A stretch of 18,838 nucleotides of DNA from Candidatus Poseidoniales archaeon (GTDB taxonomy: Archaea; Thermoplasmatota; Poseidoniia; Poseidoniales; Poseidoniaceae), in NCBI GenBank assembly GCA_009887135.1, contig QXYA01000058.1, forward strand, positions 1 to 18,838, read 5' to 3'. Made by a program: the position numbers and the translations under genes. This document shows, piece by piece, positions 7,811 through 14,818 of the stretch (position 1 is the first letter of the stretch; each line of letters begins with the position of its first letter). The notes beneath the pieces are model-generated. The model saw only the letters and a program-made list of their open reading frames with translations. It was not told the DNA's origin and did not search any database.

Positions 7811-7818
7811 AAAATACA
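7811..7818 (+). promoter_or_regulatory. Possible TATA-like element before the four-TM protein gene
   Basis: AAAATACA is centred about 30 bases before the ATG at 7845 and would give a leader of a few bases. Short inverted arms GGACA (7807-7811) and TGTCC (7835-7839) flank the region. It is a weak match to archaeal promoters, listed because the gene has no SD. Confidence 0.3.
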
Positions 7819-7844
7819 AACCCCTTCCTTCATCTGTCCATGAT

Positions 7845-8267
7845 ATGAGTGAAGATTCCGTCAATGTTGAGAGCAGAACCTCTTCACAAGATAAGCGCTG
7901 GACCATCATGGCTGCGTTATTAGGAACCAATACTGCAGTAATGCTCTTTCAAGGTATTGAACAAGAAGCAAATCCAACACAAATGAGGGAGGTTGCTTTA
8001 GCCATTATTGCAGGAACACTTCCCTTCCAAGGTATTTATTTTCTAATTTACACCTTCCTCCTTGAGAATAAAGGAACATTAAGTGATAAAATGGTTAAGA
8101 AACTCGGTTTGGCTTCAGCCATTTGTCAGATCTTTGGATACGTATCTCTTGTTGGTGTTGCAATGATGTGGTACAACCTTTCGGTCTATGTAGGTCTATC
8201 CTTTTTGATATCGAGTATATTCGCAATGATTCTAATTCGAACAGCAATGATGCCTGATAAATCTTAA
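7845..8267 (+). CDS. Hypothetical membrane protein with four predicted TM helices
   Basis: Unrecognised 140-residue membrane protein. A charged N-terminus of about 18 residues is followed by hydrophobic helices at about 20-38, 48-73, 87-111 and 114-136, with a polar loop (ENKGTLSDKMVKK, 74-86) between helices 2 and 3. Both termini are predicted cytosolic. No catalytic or transport motif is visible. The start has no SD, consistent with a leaderless mRNA. The gene lies between a small anchored protein and purB, each apparently with its own promoter, so its context gives no functional clue. Confidence 0.65.
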   Translation: MSEDSVNVESRTSSQDKRWTIMAALLGTNTAVMLFQGIEQEANPTQMREVALAIIAGTLPFQGIYFLIYTFLLENKGTLSDKMVKKLGLASAICQIFGYVSLVGVAMMWYNLSVYVGLSFLISSIFAMILIRTAMMPDKS

Positions 8268-8295
8268 CTTTAGAGGAACGATTTCCAAAAATGCT

Positions 8296-8327
8296 CTCAA
8301 GTAAGGTTCATGAAGCCTCTTCTTGAG
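8296..8327. promoter_or_regulatory. Imperfect nested dyad directly upstream of purB (operator or hairpin candidate)
   Basis: Outer arms CTCAAG (8296-8301) and CTTGAG (8322-8327) are exact inverted repeats. Between them AGG (8304-8306) and CCT (8316-8318) pair around the palindrome TTCATGAA (8307-8314), all with nearly the same centre (8311). The block ends 8 bases before the purB ATG and covers the position where a TATA box would lie for a leaderless message. It could be a regulator binding site or an RNA hairpin. Confidence 0.4.
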
Positions 8328-8335
8328 CGTGTCTC

Positions 8336-9685
8336 ATGGCGTTCTGTCCACTCGATTATCGATACGGCTGTCAAGAGTTCAAACACATCTGGTCGGAGCT
8401 GGGCCGACATGAGCGTCAGTTAGAAGTTGAACGTGCACTCATATGGGCTCACAATCAACTCGGAAGAGTCTCTCAAGAAGATTATGAAATTGTAAAATCA
8501 ATAGCCAATCCTACATCGGTTACAAAAGAAAGAGTTTCAGAAATTGAAGCAGAAACGCGACATGACATCATGGCTTTAACAAAAGCCATGGCTGAAGCGG
8601 CTGGTGAAGCAGGATGGTGCATTCACCTCGGAGCAACATCAAACGATATTGTAGATACAGCAGTGGCGCTCCAACTTAGAGATAGTATTGTCATGCTCAG
8701 AGAACAATTATGCCTACTCATTGGTGTTTGTGCTGATGTTGCAGAACGAGAACGAGATACTGTTATGCTTGGGAGAACGCATGGTCAAGCAGCAGTTCCA
8801 ATCACCTTTGGCCTCAAGGCTGCAGTTTGGCTGGATGAATTGAGAAGACAACTGGTACGACTTGACGAATCTACGCCTCGTATTGCAGTGGGTAAATTCC
8901 TAGGTGCTGTAGGAACAGGTGCTGCTCAAGGAGAAAATGCACGTGAATTACAGCGATTGATTCTAACACACCTCGGACTTGGTGTTCCTCTAGCAACAAC
9001 TCAGGTGGTTGGCAGAGATCGGTATGTCGAATATGTGTCTTGGCTCGCAAATGTAGCTACATCTTGTGAGAAGATTCTCCAGGAGATACGAAACCTACAA
9101 CGCTCAGAATTGGCAGAAGCCGGAGAAGGATTTGACGTAAAGAAACAAGTTGGATCATCGACGATGGCTCATAAGAAGAATCCAATAAAGTCTGAAAACG
9201 CTTCTGGATTGGCTCGAATTGTTCGTTCATTTATTATTCCAACCTATGAAAATGCGCTACTTTGGCATGAGAGAGATCTTGCCAATTCGAGCAGCGAACG
9301 ATTTACTCTATCGCATGGATCTGCTCTGTGCGAAGATGTCATCGCAAAAACACGAGATGTGTTGACCAATATGTGGGTCGATGCCGAACGATGTATGGAG
9401 AATATCAAATCACAACGCGGATTGGTTATGGCAGAAAAGGTCATGATCGATTTAGTCGACCATGGTATTGCTCGAGATGAAGCACATGAGATTCTTCGCG
9501 AAGCCTCGTTTACCGCTGTTGCAAACAAAGAGGAACTCATCGATGTTTGCAGTCGAACACCAGCCATTGTTGCAGCATTTAGTGCAGAAGAACTTGAAGC
9601 AATGTTTGACCCGGCAAATCACATCGGGGTTTCCGGAGAAATTGTCGATGAAGCAGTTGAACTTGCTCGTAAAGCAATTCAGTGA
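8336..9685 (+). CDS. purB: Adenylosuccinate lyase
   Basis: This enzyme catalyses two fumarate-releasing steps of purine synthesis: SAICAR to AICAR, and adenylosuccinate to AMP. The 449-residue product has the fumarase/aspartase-superfamily signature GSSTMAHKKNP (273-283) with the catalytic serine loop. His76 in RHD, His97 in HLGATSND and His149 in GRTHGQAAVP are the expected active-site histidines. Length and domain order are normal for PurB. The start at 8336 (MAFCPLDYRYG) fits the conserved beginning of the family; it has no SD and is preceded by a nested dyad at 8296-8327. The 3' end overlaps convergent dph6 by 7 bases. Confidence 0.97.
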   Translation: MAFCPLDYRYGCQEFKHIWSELGRHERQLEVERALIWAHNQLGRVSQEDYEIVKSIANPTSVTKERVSEIEAETRHDIMALTKAMAEAAGEAGWCIHLGATSNDIVDTAVALQLRDSIVMLREQLCLLIGVCADVAERERDTVMLGRTHGQAAVPITFGLKAAVWLDELRRQLVRLDESTPRIAVGKFLGAVGTGAAQGENARELQRLILTHLGLGVPLATTQVVGRDRYVEYVSWLANVATSCEKILQEIRNLQRSELAEAGEGFDVKKQVGSSTMAHKKNPIKSENASGLARIVRSFIIPTYENALLWHERDLANSSSERFTLSHGSALCEDVIAKTRDVLTNMWVDAERCMENIKSQRGLVMAEKVMIDLVDHGIARDEAHEILREASFTAVANKEELIDVCSRTPAIVAAFSAEELEAMFDPANHIGVSGEIVDEAVELARKAIQ

Positions 9686-10335
9686 ACATTTGTTATTGTG
9701 AACACACCACGAATTGAATCAAACGAAGCAGTCCCTTCAACGTGTAAGGTTCGCGGCAAGTGCGGCCCCCCAACTACAAAGGTCTCGTATTCCCCTCCTT
9801 CCCCATCGACATTAAATCGATATTTTTCAGAGAGTGATCTAAGTTCTCTGACATTTTCTAAATCTAATATTCTTCCGAGCCATTGACCGTCCAGACCTTC
9901 ACAAGAAACAGAATTTATCATCATCTTAAATCCATTTTCAATCATCCCATGAAGATGGGAGTAAGGGTCTTGATGCCACAATGGTGAAAACGAATGAATT
10001 CCAAGTCGATGAGCCATATTTTCAAGTTTCACCTTTTGAAAATCACTGCGTAATGCTCCACTGACGATCGCATCAAGGTTTAATTCTCCTAAAACAGACT
10101 CCAAGCATGAAATTTCATTATCAACAGAACCAGATGCATTGACTGAATACCACTCTACCTGGGCGGCGAGGGCTTGATGTTCCACCCATTGTGTCGATGG
10201 AACTTGGAACATGTGAGAATCACCGTCTTGGATTTGGACAGTAACTAAGGCAACGACATCCCAGCCTCTGCATTGCGCCCACCACCATGCTGCCGAAGAA
10301 TCCTTACCACCAGAGGAGAGCACGGCGATGCGCAT
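9679..10335 (-). CDS. dph6: Diphthine--ammonia ligase Dph6
   Basis: Dph6 performs the last step of diphthamide formation on elongation factor aEF2: ATP-dependent amidation of diphthine with ammonium. The 218-residue product has the PP-loop ATPase motif SSGGKDSS (7-14) at its N-terminus. The family pattern SGALRSDFQK...NMAHRLGI and SPLWHQDP follow in the middle (92-124), and the Dph6 signature GEGGEYET lies at 178-185. Length matches archaeal MJ0570-type proteins (~220-230). The gene is divergent from psmA and convergent with purB (7-base overlap). The ATG has no SD; a TTAATC-like element about 30 bases upstream may be its TATA box. Confidence 0.93.
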   Translation of the reverse strand: MRIAVLSSGGKDSSAAWWWAQCRGWDVVALVTVQIQDGDSHMFQVPSTQWVEHQALAAQVEWYSVNASGSVDNEISCLESVLGELNLDAIVSGALRSDFQKVKLENMAHRLGIHSFSPLWHQDPYSHLHGMIENGFKMMINSVSCEGLDGQWLGRILDLENVRELRSLSEKYRFNVDGEGGEYETFVVGGPHLPRTLHVEGTASFDSIRGVFTITNVH

Positions 10336-10362
10336 GGATGAGCGTACAAGTTCAACTTCATG

Positions 10363-10370
10363 AGATTAAG
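10363..10370 (-). promoter_or_regulatory. Possible TATA-like element of dph6
   Basis: On the minus strand this reads CTTAATCT, centred about 31 bases before the dph6 ATG. The distance suits a short or absent leader. The match is modest and based on position and AT content only. Confidence 0.3.
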
Positions 10371-10438
10371 GGGTTCAAAGCCAAGTGTTCAAATGGGTCC
10401 TGTTCTTGGTTTGATTCAAGGGTCGCCTACCCGCACCC

Positions 10439-10446
10439 TCATAAAG
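10439..10446 (+). promoter_or_regulatory. Possible TATA-like element of the psmA-led superoperon
   Basis: TCATAAAG lies about 35 bases before the psmA ATG at 10477 and would place the transcript start near 10469, giving a leader of about 8 bases that includes much of the SD-like GGTGAG (10468-10473). This is the only AT-rich candidate in the 141-base dph6-psmA gap, which otherwise shows only weak hairpins. Confidence 0.3.
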
Positions 10447-10476
10447 CGTCGACGACGAGAAGGAAATGGTGAGATA

Positions 10477-11199
10477 ATGCAACCAAGTGGAAGAGGATAC
10501 GATCACGGAATTACGACATTCAGCCCAGACGGACGATTATTCCAAGTTGAATACGCACGTGAGTCTGTAAAAAGAGGAACAACAACCGCTGGTCTAAAAT
10601 TCAAGGAAGGAGTCGTCCTTGTCTGTGACAAAAGAATCGCATCTCGCCTTATCATTCCAGAATCCATCGAAAAGATGTTCAAAATCGATGAACACATTGG
10701 TGTCGCGACATCTGGACTTGTAGCTGATGCTCGACAACTTGTTGCTCGTGCACGTGTAGAATCTCAAATTAACAGAATTACGTATGCTGATACTGTCCCA
10801 GTGGATGTTCTGGTCAAGAAATTGTGTGACTTCAAGCAATCATTCACACAATACGGAGGGTCACGACCTTTCGGAACCGCCCTACTTATCGGTGGTGTTG
10901 ATGATGAAGGAATTCATCTCTACGAGACCGATCCATCTGGCGCTTACCAATCATACCATGCAGGTGCAATTGGTAGCAACAGGAACACGGTTATCGAATA
11001 TTTCGAAAAGAACTGGAAGGCTGGCATGACACTCAATGCTGCTATGAAAATGGGATTAGAAGCACTTCGTTCAGCAAACGACACTGAACTCAACCGTGAA
11101 GCAGTTGAAGTTGTTGTCATTGACGGAGATGGATACAGAATCCTCGACCGTGGCGAAGTTACAAAGCAACTTGACAGACTCAAGCCCCTTGAAGACTGA
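10477..11199 (+). CDS. psmA: Proteasome alpha subunit
   Basis: PsmA forms the outer heptameric rings of the archaeal 20S proteasome, gating entry to the PsmB catalytic chamber and docking regulators such as PAN or Cdc48. The 240-residue product starts with the gate region MQPSGRGYDHGITTFSPDG and has the alpha-type signature FQVEYARE (22-29), which distinguishes it from beta subunits because there is no propeptide or catalytic N-terminal threonine. The frame is open upstream to an ATG at 10360, but ATG 10477 is chosen because it matches the family N-terminus exactly and follows an SD-like GGTGAG. It heads the superoperon; sbds begins 50 bases after its stop. The usual C-terminal helix and acidic end (RLKPLED) are present. 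Confidence 0.96.
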   Translation: MQPSGRGYDHGITTFSPDGRLFQVEYARESVKRGTTTAGLKFKEGVVLVCDKRIASRLIIPESIEKMFKIDEHIGVATSGLVADARQLVARARVESQINRITYADTVPVDVLVKKLCDFKQSFTQYGGSRPFGTALLIGGVDDEGIHLYETDPSGAYQSYHAGAIGSNRNTVIEYFEKNWKAGMTLNAAMKMGLEALRSANDTELNREAVEVVVIDGDGYRILDRGEVTKQLDRLKPLED

Positions 11200-11249
11200 A
11201 AATAGGTAGGTTCATTGGGACCTTGCTCCATCGTCTAATTGGTGGAACC

Positions 11250-11936
11250 ATGGTAAGCCTCGATAATTCTGTTCTTGCTCGTATAGAAAAAGGTGGAAAG
11301 CGCTACGAAGCACTTGTCGATCCTGACCAGATAGAAGAATGGAAAATTGACCCATCGAAATTTGATCTTGATGATGTTATGGCCATGGATGAAATCTTCC
11401 ATGATGCCCGAAGTGGCGAAAGGCCTACTGAAGAAATACTCATGAAAACGTTCGATACACTCGATGTCGGAAAAATTCTCATGATTATTCTCAAAAAGGG
11501 AAGTATTCAACTTACAACTTCCCAACGTAAAGCACGTGTTGAAACAATGCGTCAACAGATTATTCATCACATTCAAACACAAGCCATCGATCCTCGTTCA
11601 AAATCACCTCATCCAAGAACTCGTATCGAACTGGCATTGGAAGAATCAAAATACACTGTCGACCCATTCAAACGTTTAGAAGATCAAGTGAAAGATGCAA
11701 TCGCTAAACTAAAGCCACTGATTCCACTTAGTTTTGAATCCGTACGTTTGGCATTCCGTATCCCAGGCTCCTCTTATGGGAGAGTAAGTAACCTTCTGAG
11801 GTCCTACCAACAAAAAGAAGGATGGCTCGAAAATGGAGATTGGGCATGTGTCGTCGAGATACCAGCTGGAATGAAAGGAGACATCATCGGTCAAGTTTTG
11901 AAGCGGGCATCAGAAGCAGAAGTCAAAGAATTGTAA
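11250..11936 (+). CDS. sbds: SBDS/Sdo1-family ribosome maturation factor
   Basis: The archaeal orthologue of Shwachman-Bodian-Diamond syndrome protein, which binds the large ribosomal subunit at the P site. In eukaryotes it releases eIF6 with EFL1; archaea have aIF6 and presumably a comparable step. The 228-residue protein shows the three-domain layout: an N-terminal FYSH domain (about 1-85; ARIEKGGKRYEALVDP, then LDVGKILMI), a helical middle (about 95-160; TSQRKARVE) and a ferredoxin-like C-terminal domain (170-228). ATG 11250 is chosen because MVSLDNSVLARIE matches the family and GGTGG precedes it; a TTG at 11223 would only add nine unsupported residues. Placement between psmA and rrp4 is the conserved archaeal order. 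Confidence 0.94.
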   Translation: MVSLDNSVLARIEKGGKRYEALVDPDQIEEWKIDPSKFDLDDVMAMDEIFHDARSGERPTEEILMKTFDTLDVGKILMIILKKGSIQLTTSQRKARVETMRQQIIHHIQTQAIDPRSKSPHPRTRIELALEESKYTVDPFKRLEDQVKDAIAKLKPLIPLSFESVRLAFRIPGSSYGRVSNLLRSYQQKEGWLENGDWACVVEIPAGMKGDIIGQVLKRASEAEVKEL

Positions 11937-11985
11937 CGCAGGCTCAGGGGTGTCCTTTATCATGGGATGTCCAGTGGGCGGGACT

Positions 11986-11989
11986 GGAG
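11986..11989 (+). promoter_or_regulatory. SD sequence deciding the rrp4 start
   Basis: GGAG lies 8 bases before ATG 11998. In-frame alternatives GTG 11950 and ATG 11962 lack a comparable site and would add an unfamiliar glycine-rich N-terminus, so 11998 is preferred. Confidence 0.5.
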
Positions 11990-11997
11990 AGAAAAGA

Positions 11998-12684
11998 ATG
12001 TCCGAAGGTCAAGTTGGCGCCGAGCAGCGCCTAGTGACCCCGGGAATGGTCATCGGACCATCCACCGGGAAGCACGCAGGTTCTGGTGCAATAGCACAGA
12101 ACGAAGAATTCATCGCAACCCGTCTTGGGTGGCTCAACGAACAGAACGATGTCGTATCAGTTCGTCCAATTAATAGCGCATACATGCCTCGATCAGGAGA
12201 CCTGATTGTAGGTGTCGTTGCAGAAGTGAGAAACAACCTTTGGTTCTTCGACGTTAACGGGCCGTTCCAGGCTCTTTTGCCTATGTCCCTCGCTCCTTGG
12301 AAAGTTGAATTCGGATCGACTCGACAACACCTCGGAATCGGAGATGCAGCACTCGCTCGTGTCCAGGAAGTTGATGAGGCTCACAATATGGTCCTTACAA
12401 TGAAAGGCATTGGATTACGCAGACTCAACGAAGGTTGCGTTATCGCTATTCCTGTCAATCTCATCGATACACTTCGAGGAGAGAATAATTCAATGGTTAG
12501 CAGAATCAGAGATTTATCGGATTGCCGAATTATCGTAGCAGATAACGGTAGAGTATGGGTCCATGGAGATGCTGACAATATGTTCACAGTACGTGGACTG
12601 ATTCAAACACTGGTCGATGAAGGCCACATGAACAATTTCGAAAATGCAGTACATGCACTAGAACAACAACGAGGTGAAAACTAA
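11998..12684 (+). CDS. rrp4: Exosome complex RNA-binding subunit Rrp4
   Basis: Rrp4 forms the RNA-binding cap on the archaeal exosome ring and guides RNA to the Rrp41 active sites. The 228-residue protein has an N-terminal beta domain with the typical start QRLVTPGMVIG (11-21). An S1 domain spans about 65-135 (GDLIVGVVAEVRNNLWFFDVN), and a C-terminal KH domain contains CRIIVADNGRVWVHG near residue 178. The start was chosen by its SD (GGAG, spacing 8) and by length; upstream in-frame starts exist at 11950 and 11962. The gene begins 61 bases after sbds. Its stop overlaps the rrp41 start by one base (TAATG), and its last codons, ending RGEN, contain the rrp41 SD. Confidence 0.93.
   Translation: MSEGQVGAEQRLVTPGMVIGPSTGKHAGSGAIAQNEEFIATRLGWLNEQNDVVSVRPINSAYMPRSGDLIVGVVAEVRNNLWFFDVNGPFQALLPMSLAPWKVEFGSTRQHLGIGDAALARVQEVDEAHNMVLTMKGIGLRRLNEGCVIAIPVNLIDTLRGENNSMVSRIRDLSDCRIIVADNGRVWVHGDADNMFTVRGLIQTLVDEGHMNNFENAVHALEQQRGEN
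12671..12677 (+). promoter_or_regulatory. Strong SD of rrp41 inside the rrp4 3' end
   Basis: GAGGTGA, a full match to the archaeal 16S rRNA 3' end complement, lies 6 bases before the rrp41 ATG (12684) and encodes part of the C-terminal RGEN of Rrp4. It supports coupled translation across the TAATG junction. Confidence 0.75.
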
Positions 12685-13412
12685 TGGGAGGATATGGAGA
12701 CGTCAAGCTATTGCGAGACGATGGAAAAAGACTAGACGGACGCACAGTAGATGAAATGCGTCCAGTATCGATTGAAGCAGGCGTATTACCTGCGGCTGAT
12801 GGTTCGGCCATGGTAACACATGGACTGAATGTTGCAGTTGCTGCAGTATATGGGCCAATGGAAGCACATCCACGTAAGATTCAACGACAAGATCGTGCAG
12901 TTATTGACGTACGATACAACATGGCTCCGTTCTCAACTGGAGATCGTATCAGACCTGGATTCAATCGACGTTCTCGTGAAATTTCTAAGGTAACAGCAGA
13001 AGCGCTTGAATCTGTTGTTCTTGTTGAGCGTTACCCTCGTTCAAAGATTCGAGTTGAAATTGAGATTCTCGCTGCTGAAGCAGGAACTCGATGTGTTGGC
13101 CTCACAGCAGCAGCAGTTGCACTAGCCGATGCAGGTATTCCAATGCGTGACATGATTGTCGGTGTTGCTTCAGGAAAAATCGAAGACACAGTTGTCCTCG
13201 ATCTTGACAAAGCAGAAGACAACTATGGGCAAGCAGATTTACCAGTTGGAATTCTTCCAAACACTGGAGAAATTGCGTTCTTACAAATGGATGGAGACCT
13301 CTCAATTGAAGAGTTCAATCTTGCAATGAAATACAATTTCAAAGCTGCTTCTGAAATTCATGTACTCATGGTTGATGCGCTTAAGCGTCGTTATGAACGA
13401 GGTGATAACTGA
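12684..13412 (+). CDS. rrp41: Exosome catalytic subunit Rrp41
   Basis: An RNase PH-fold subunit carrying the phosphorolytic 3'-5' exoribonuclease site of the archaeal exosome; it pairs with Rrp42 in a hexameric ring. The 242-residue protein contains LDGRTVDEMRP (18-27) typical of the family and the arginine-rich RNA/phosphate-binding stretch FNRRSREIS (93-101). The catalytic segment EDNYGQADLPVGI (178-190) has Asp179 and Asp185, the acidic residues expected in the active paralogue, so the subunit should be catalytically competent. It is joined to rrp4 by a one-base overlap and to rrp42 by TGATG; both junctions carry strong SDs. The RGDN C-terminus is encoded across the rrp42 SD. Confidence 0.97.
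   Translation: MGGYGDVKLLRDDGKRLDGRTVDEMRPVSIEAGVLPAADGSAMVTHGLNVAVAAVYGPMEAHPRKIQRQDRAVIDVRYNMAPFSTGDRIRPGFNRRSREISKVTAEALESVVLVERYPRSKIRVEIEILAAEAGTRCVGLTAAAVALADAGIPMRDMIVGVASGKIEDTVVLDLDKAEDNYGQADLPVGILPNTGEIAFLQMDGDLSIEEFNLAMKYNFKAASEIHVLMVDALKRRYERGDN
13399..13406 (+). promoter_or_regulatory. Strong SD of rrp42 inside the rrp41 3' end
   Basis: GAGGTGAT, eight bases complementary to the 16S rRNA tail, ends 5 bases before the rrp42 ATG (13412). It encodes part of the terminal RGDN of Rrp41. Confidence 0.75.
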
Positions 13413-14197
13413 TGGTTGAACTTGTACCTACACTCTTGCGCCAAGAACTTGAGCGACTCGCTGCAGAGAATCAGCGAATTGACGGACGTGGACAATGGGA
13501 TAGCAGAGATGTATCTCTTGAAGTCGACTGCCTCTACAATGCAGAAGGATCTGCAAAGGTCGTTTGGGGAGACACCATCATCTATGCTGGTGTAAAATTC
13601 GAAATCAGAACTCCTTGGCCAGACCGACCGACTCAAGGTTCCTTGATGTGCGGTGCTGAACTCCGACCTGTTGCTCATAGAAAGTACGAGCCGGGCCCAC
13701 CATCTCCTCAATCCATTGAATTGGGTCGAGTTGTCGATAGAGGTATCCGTGAATCAGGTTGTATTGATATGGAAAAACTCTGTATCGTTCCTGGAGAGAA
13801 AGTATGGGGTGTCATGATCGATATTCACGTACTCTCTGACGGTGGAAACATCTTCGATGCTGCTGGACTTGCTGCGATTGCTGCATTGCGAACTGCAGTT
13901 GTCCCTGCAGAACGATTTGATGTTGGTGAAGATCATCGACTCCTGGTCAACGGCTCTCCAATTATGGCATCGTTCACTCGAGCCGGTGGAAGATTCGTTT
14001 ACGACCCATCTGAAGAAGAAGAATTGGGCGGAGATGAGCGAATCCACATTACTCTCGGTGATGAGGGACACCTCCATTCTCTACAGAAGGGACTAAGAGG
14101 AGTGTTCACTCCGAGCGAATTTGCAGAGATTCTTGCGGTCGCAGAGCAGAAGTGTACTAAACTACGAGAAATGGTTGCAGAAAAGGAGGGGAACTGA
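13412..14197 (+). CDS. rrp42: Exosome structural subunit Rrp42
   Basis: The non-catalytic RNase PH-fold partner of Rrp41; the Rrp41-Rrp42 dimer forms the exosome ring and Rrp42 contributes to RNA binding. The 261-residue protein shows RIDGRGQWDSRDV (22-34), the Rrp42-type TPWPDRPTQGSL (66-77), and DIHVLSDGGNIFDAAG (136-151), which corresponds to the family DxHVLDxDGNxxDA pattern. The acidic catalytic pair of Rrp41 is not seen at the equivalent place, as usual for Rrp42. Its start overlaps the rrp41 stop (TGATG). Its final codons carry the GGAGGG that serves as SD for the eL43 TTG start. Confidence 0.96.
   Translation: MVELVPTLLRQELERLAAENQRIDGRGQWDSRDVSLEVDCLYNAEGSAKVVWGDTIIYAGVKFEIRTPWPDRPTQGSLMCGAELRPVAHRKYEPGPPSPQSIELGRVVDRGIRESGCIDMEKLCIVPGEKVWGVMIDIHVLSDGGNIFDAAGLAAIAALRTAVVPAERFDVGEDHRLLVNGSPIMASFTRAGGRFVYDPSEEEELGGDERIHITLGDEGHLHSLQKGLRGVFTPSEFAEILAVAEQKCTKLREMVAEKEGN
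14185..14190 (+). promoter_or_regulatory. SD that fixes the TTG start of eL43
   Basis: GGAGGG ends 7 bases before TTG 14198. No ATG or GTG in frame would keep the conserved AKRTQKAK beginning, so this site and the protein alignment together decide the unusual start. Confidence 0.75.
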
Positions 14198-14545
14198 TTG
14201 GCTAAGAGAACCCAGAAAGCAAAGGCTACAGCACGATTTGGAGCACGTTACGGTGTTAGCGTACGACGAAATGCAGGCAGTGCACTCGCTAAGAAAAATG
14301 CAAAATATACATGTCCAGTTTGTCATTACCGCAAGGTTACCCGTCAGTCCGTAGGAATTTGGTCCTGTGGAAAGTGTGGGCACACCTTCGCTGGTGGTGC
14401 ATGGGAACCATTCACACGTGCTAGCGATGCTAATGCACGTATTCTTCGACGATCCGTCGAAGGGGCAACGACTGCTGACATGGCATTCATTGCACAACAA
14501 GCCGCACTCGACTTCGAGCGTAAGGCATCTGAAGAAGAGGAGTGA
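14198..14545 (+). CDS. rpl37ae: Large-subunit ribosomal protein eL43 (L37Ae)
   Basis: A zinc-ribbon protein of the large ribosomal subunit shared by archaea and eukaryotes. The product is 115 residues starting at TTG with the conserved AKRTQKAK...RFGARYGVSVRR. Zinc ligands are Cys39-Cys42 (CPVC) and Cys57-Cys60 (CGKC), and the family segment GIWSCGKCGHTFAGGAW (53-69) is intact. It is longer than typical archaeal members (about 70-95 residues), with an extra helical acidic C-terminus from about residue 90. TTG immediately follows the rrp42 stop and has a strong SD at spacing 7. In many archaea rpoP follows this gene; here pcc1 follows directly. Confidence 0.95.
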   Translation: MAKRTQKAKATARFGARYGVSVRRNAGSALAKKNAKYTCPVCHYRKVTRQSVGIWSCGKCGHTFAGGAWEPFTRASDANARILRRSVEGATTADMAFIAQQAALDFERKASEEEE

Positions 14546-14551
14546 TAGAAG

Positions 14552-14818
14552 ATGGCGGAGACGCCTTTTTCACTCGTCTGCACAATTCAGCGTTCAAATG
14601 TGCGTCAGCGCAAAGCCATGCAAGAATCCATGGCAAGTGAGTCTGAAACCACTTCAATTGACGACACTCAATTCAGTTTCGATTTACACGAAGCAAATGC
14701 GAAAGATCTCAGAGCAATGTGGAACACGCGTATTCGTGGACTCATTGCAGCCGATGAAATTCTCAAGGTAATCCAAACCGCAGGTTCATCAACCAATAGC
14801 GATTCGAATGAATTATGA
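14552..14818 (+). CDS. pcc1: KEOPS complex subunit Pcc1
   Basis: Pcc1 is the dimerising subunit of KEOPS (Kae1, Bud32, Cgi121, Pcc1), which transfers threonylcarbamoyl to A37 of ANN-decoding tRNAs (t6A). The 88-residue length is typical. The N-terminal strand FSLVCTIQRS and the diagnostic helix AKDLRAMWNTRIRGL (50-64), matching the family pattern of D-x-LRA-x-x-N, identify it. It begins 6 bases after the eL43 stop, with GAGGAG in the eL43 tail as SD. It ends with ATGA shared with prefoldin beta. The other KEOPS subunits are not in this window. Confidence 0.88.
   Translation: MAETPFSLVCTIQRSNVRQRKAMQESMASESETTSIDDTQFSFDLHEANAKDLRAMWNTRIRGLIAADEILKVIQTAGSSTNSDSNEL

Noticed and set aside
7801..7844. 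GGACA/TGTCC inverted arms before the four-TM protein as a riboswitch or operator.
   Set aside because: Five-base arms 23 bases apart are expected by chance; no further structure is seen.
10400..10432. T-arm-like hairpin (CTTG/CAAG) and a GGGT/ACCC hairpin before psmA, considered as a tRNA remnant.
   Set aside because: Stems are only 4 bases without wobble pairs, and no acceptor, D or anticodon arm can be drawn.
10360..10476. An open in-frame extension upstream of psmA that would add 39 basic residues (RRRR cluster).
   Set aside because: ATG 10477 gives exactly the conserved PsmA N-terminus, follows an SD-like site, and the extension would block the proteasome gate. It also covers the expected promoter.
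11950..11997. GTG/ATG starts adding 12-16 residues to Rrp4.
   Set aside because: Added residues (Cys/Gly-rich) do not resemble Rrp4 and lack an SD; ATG 11998 has one.
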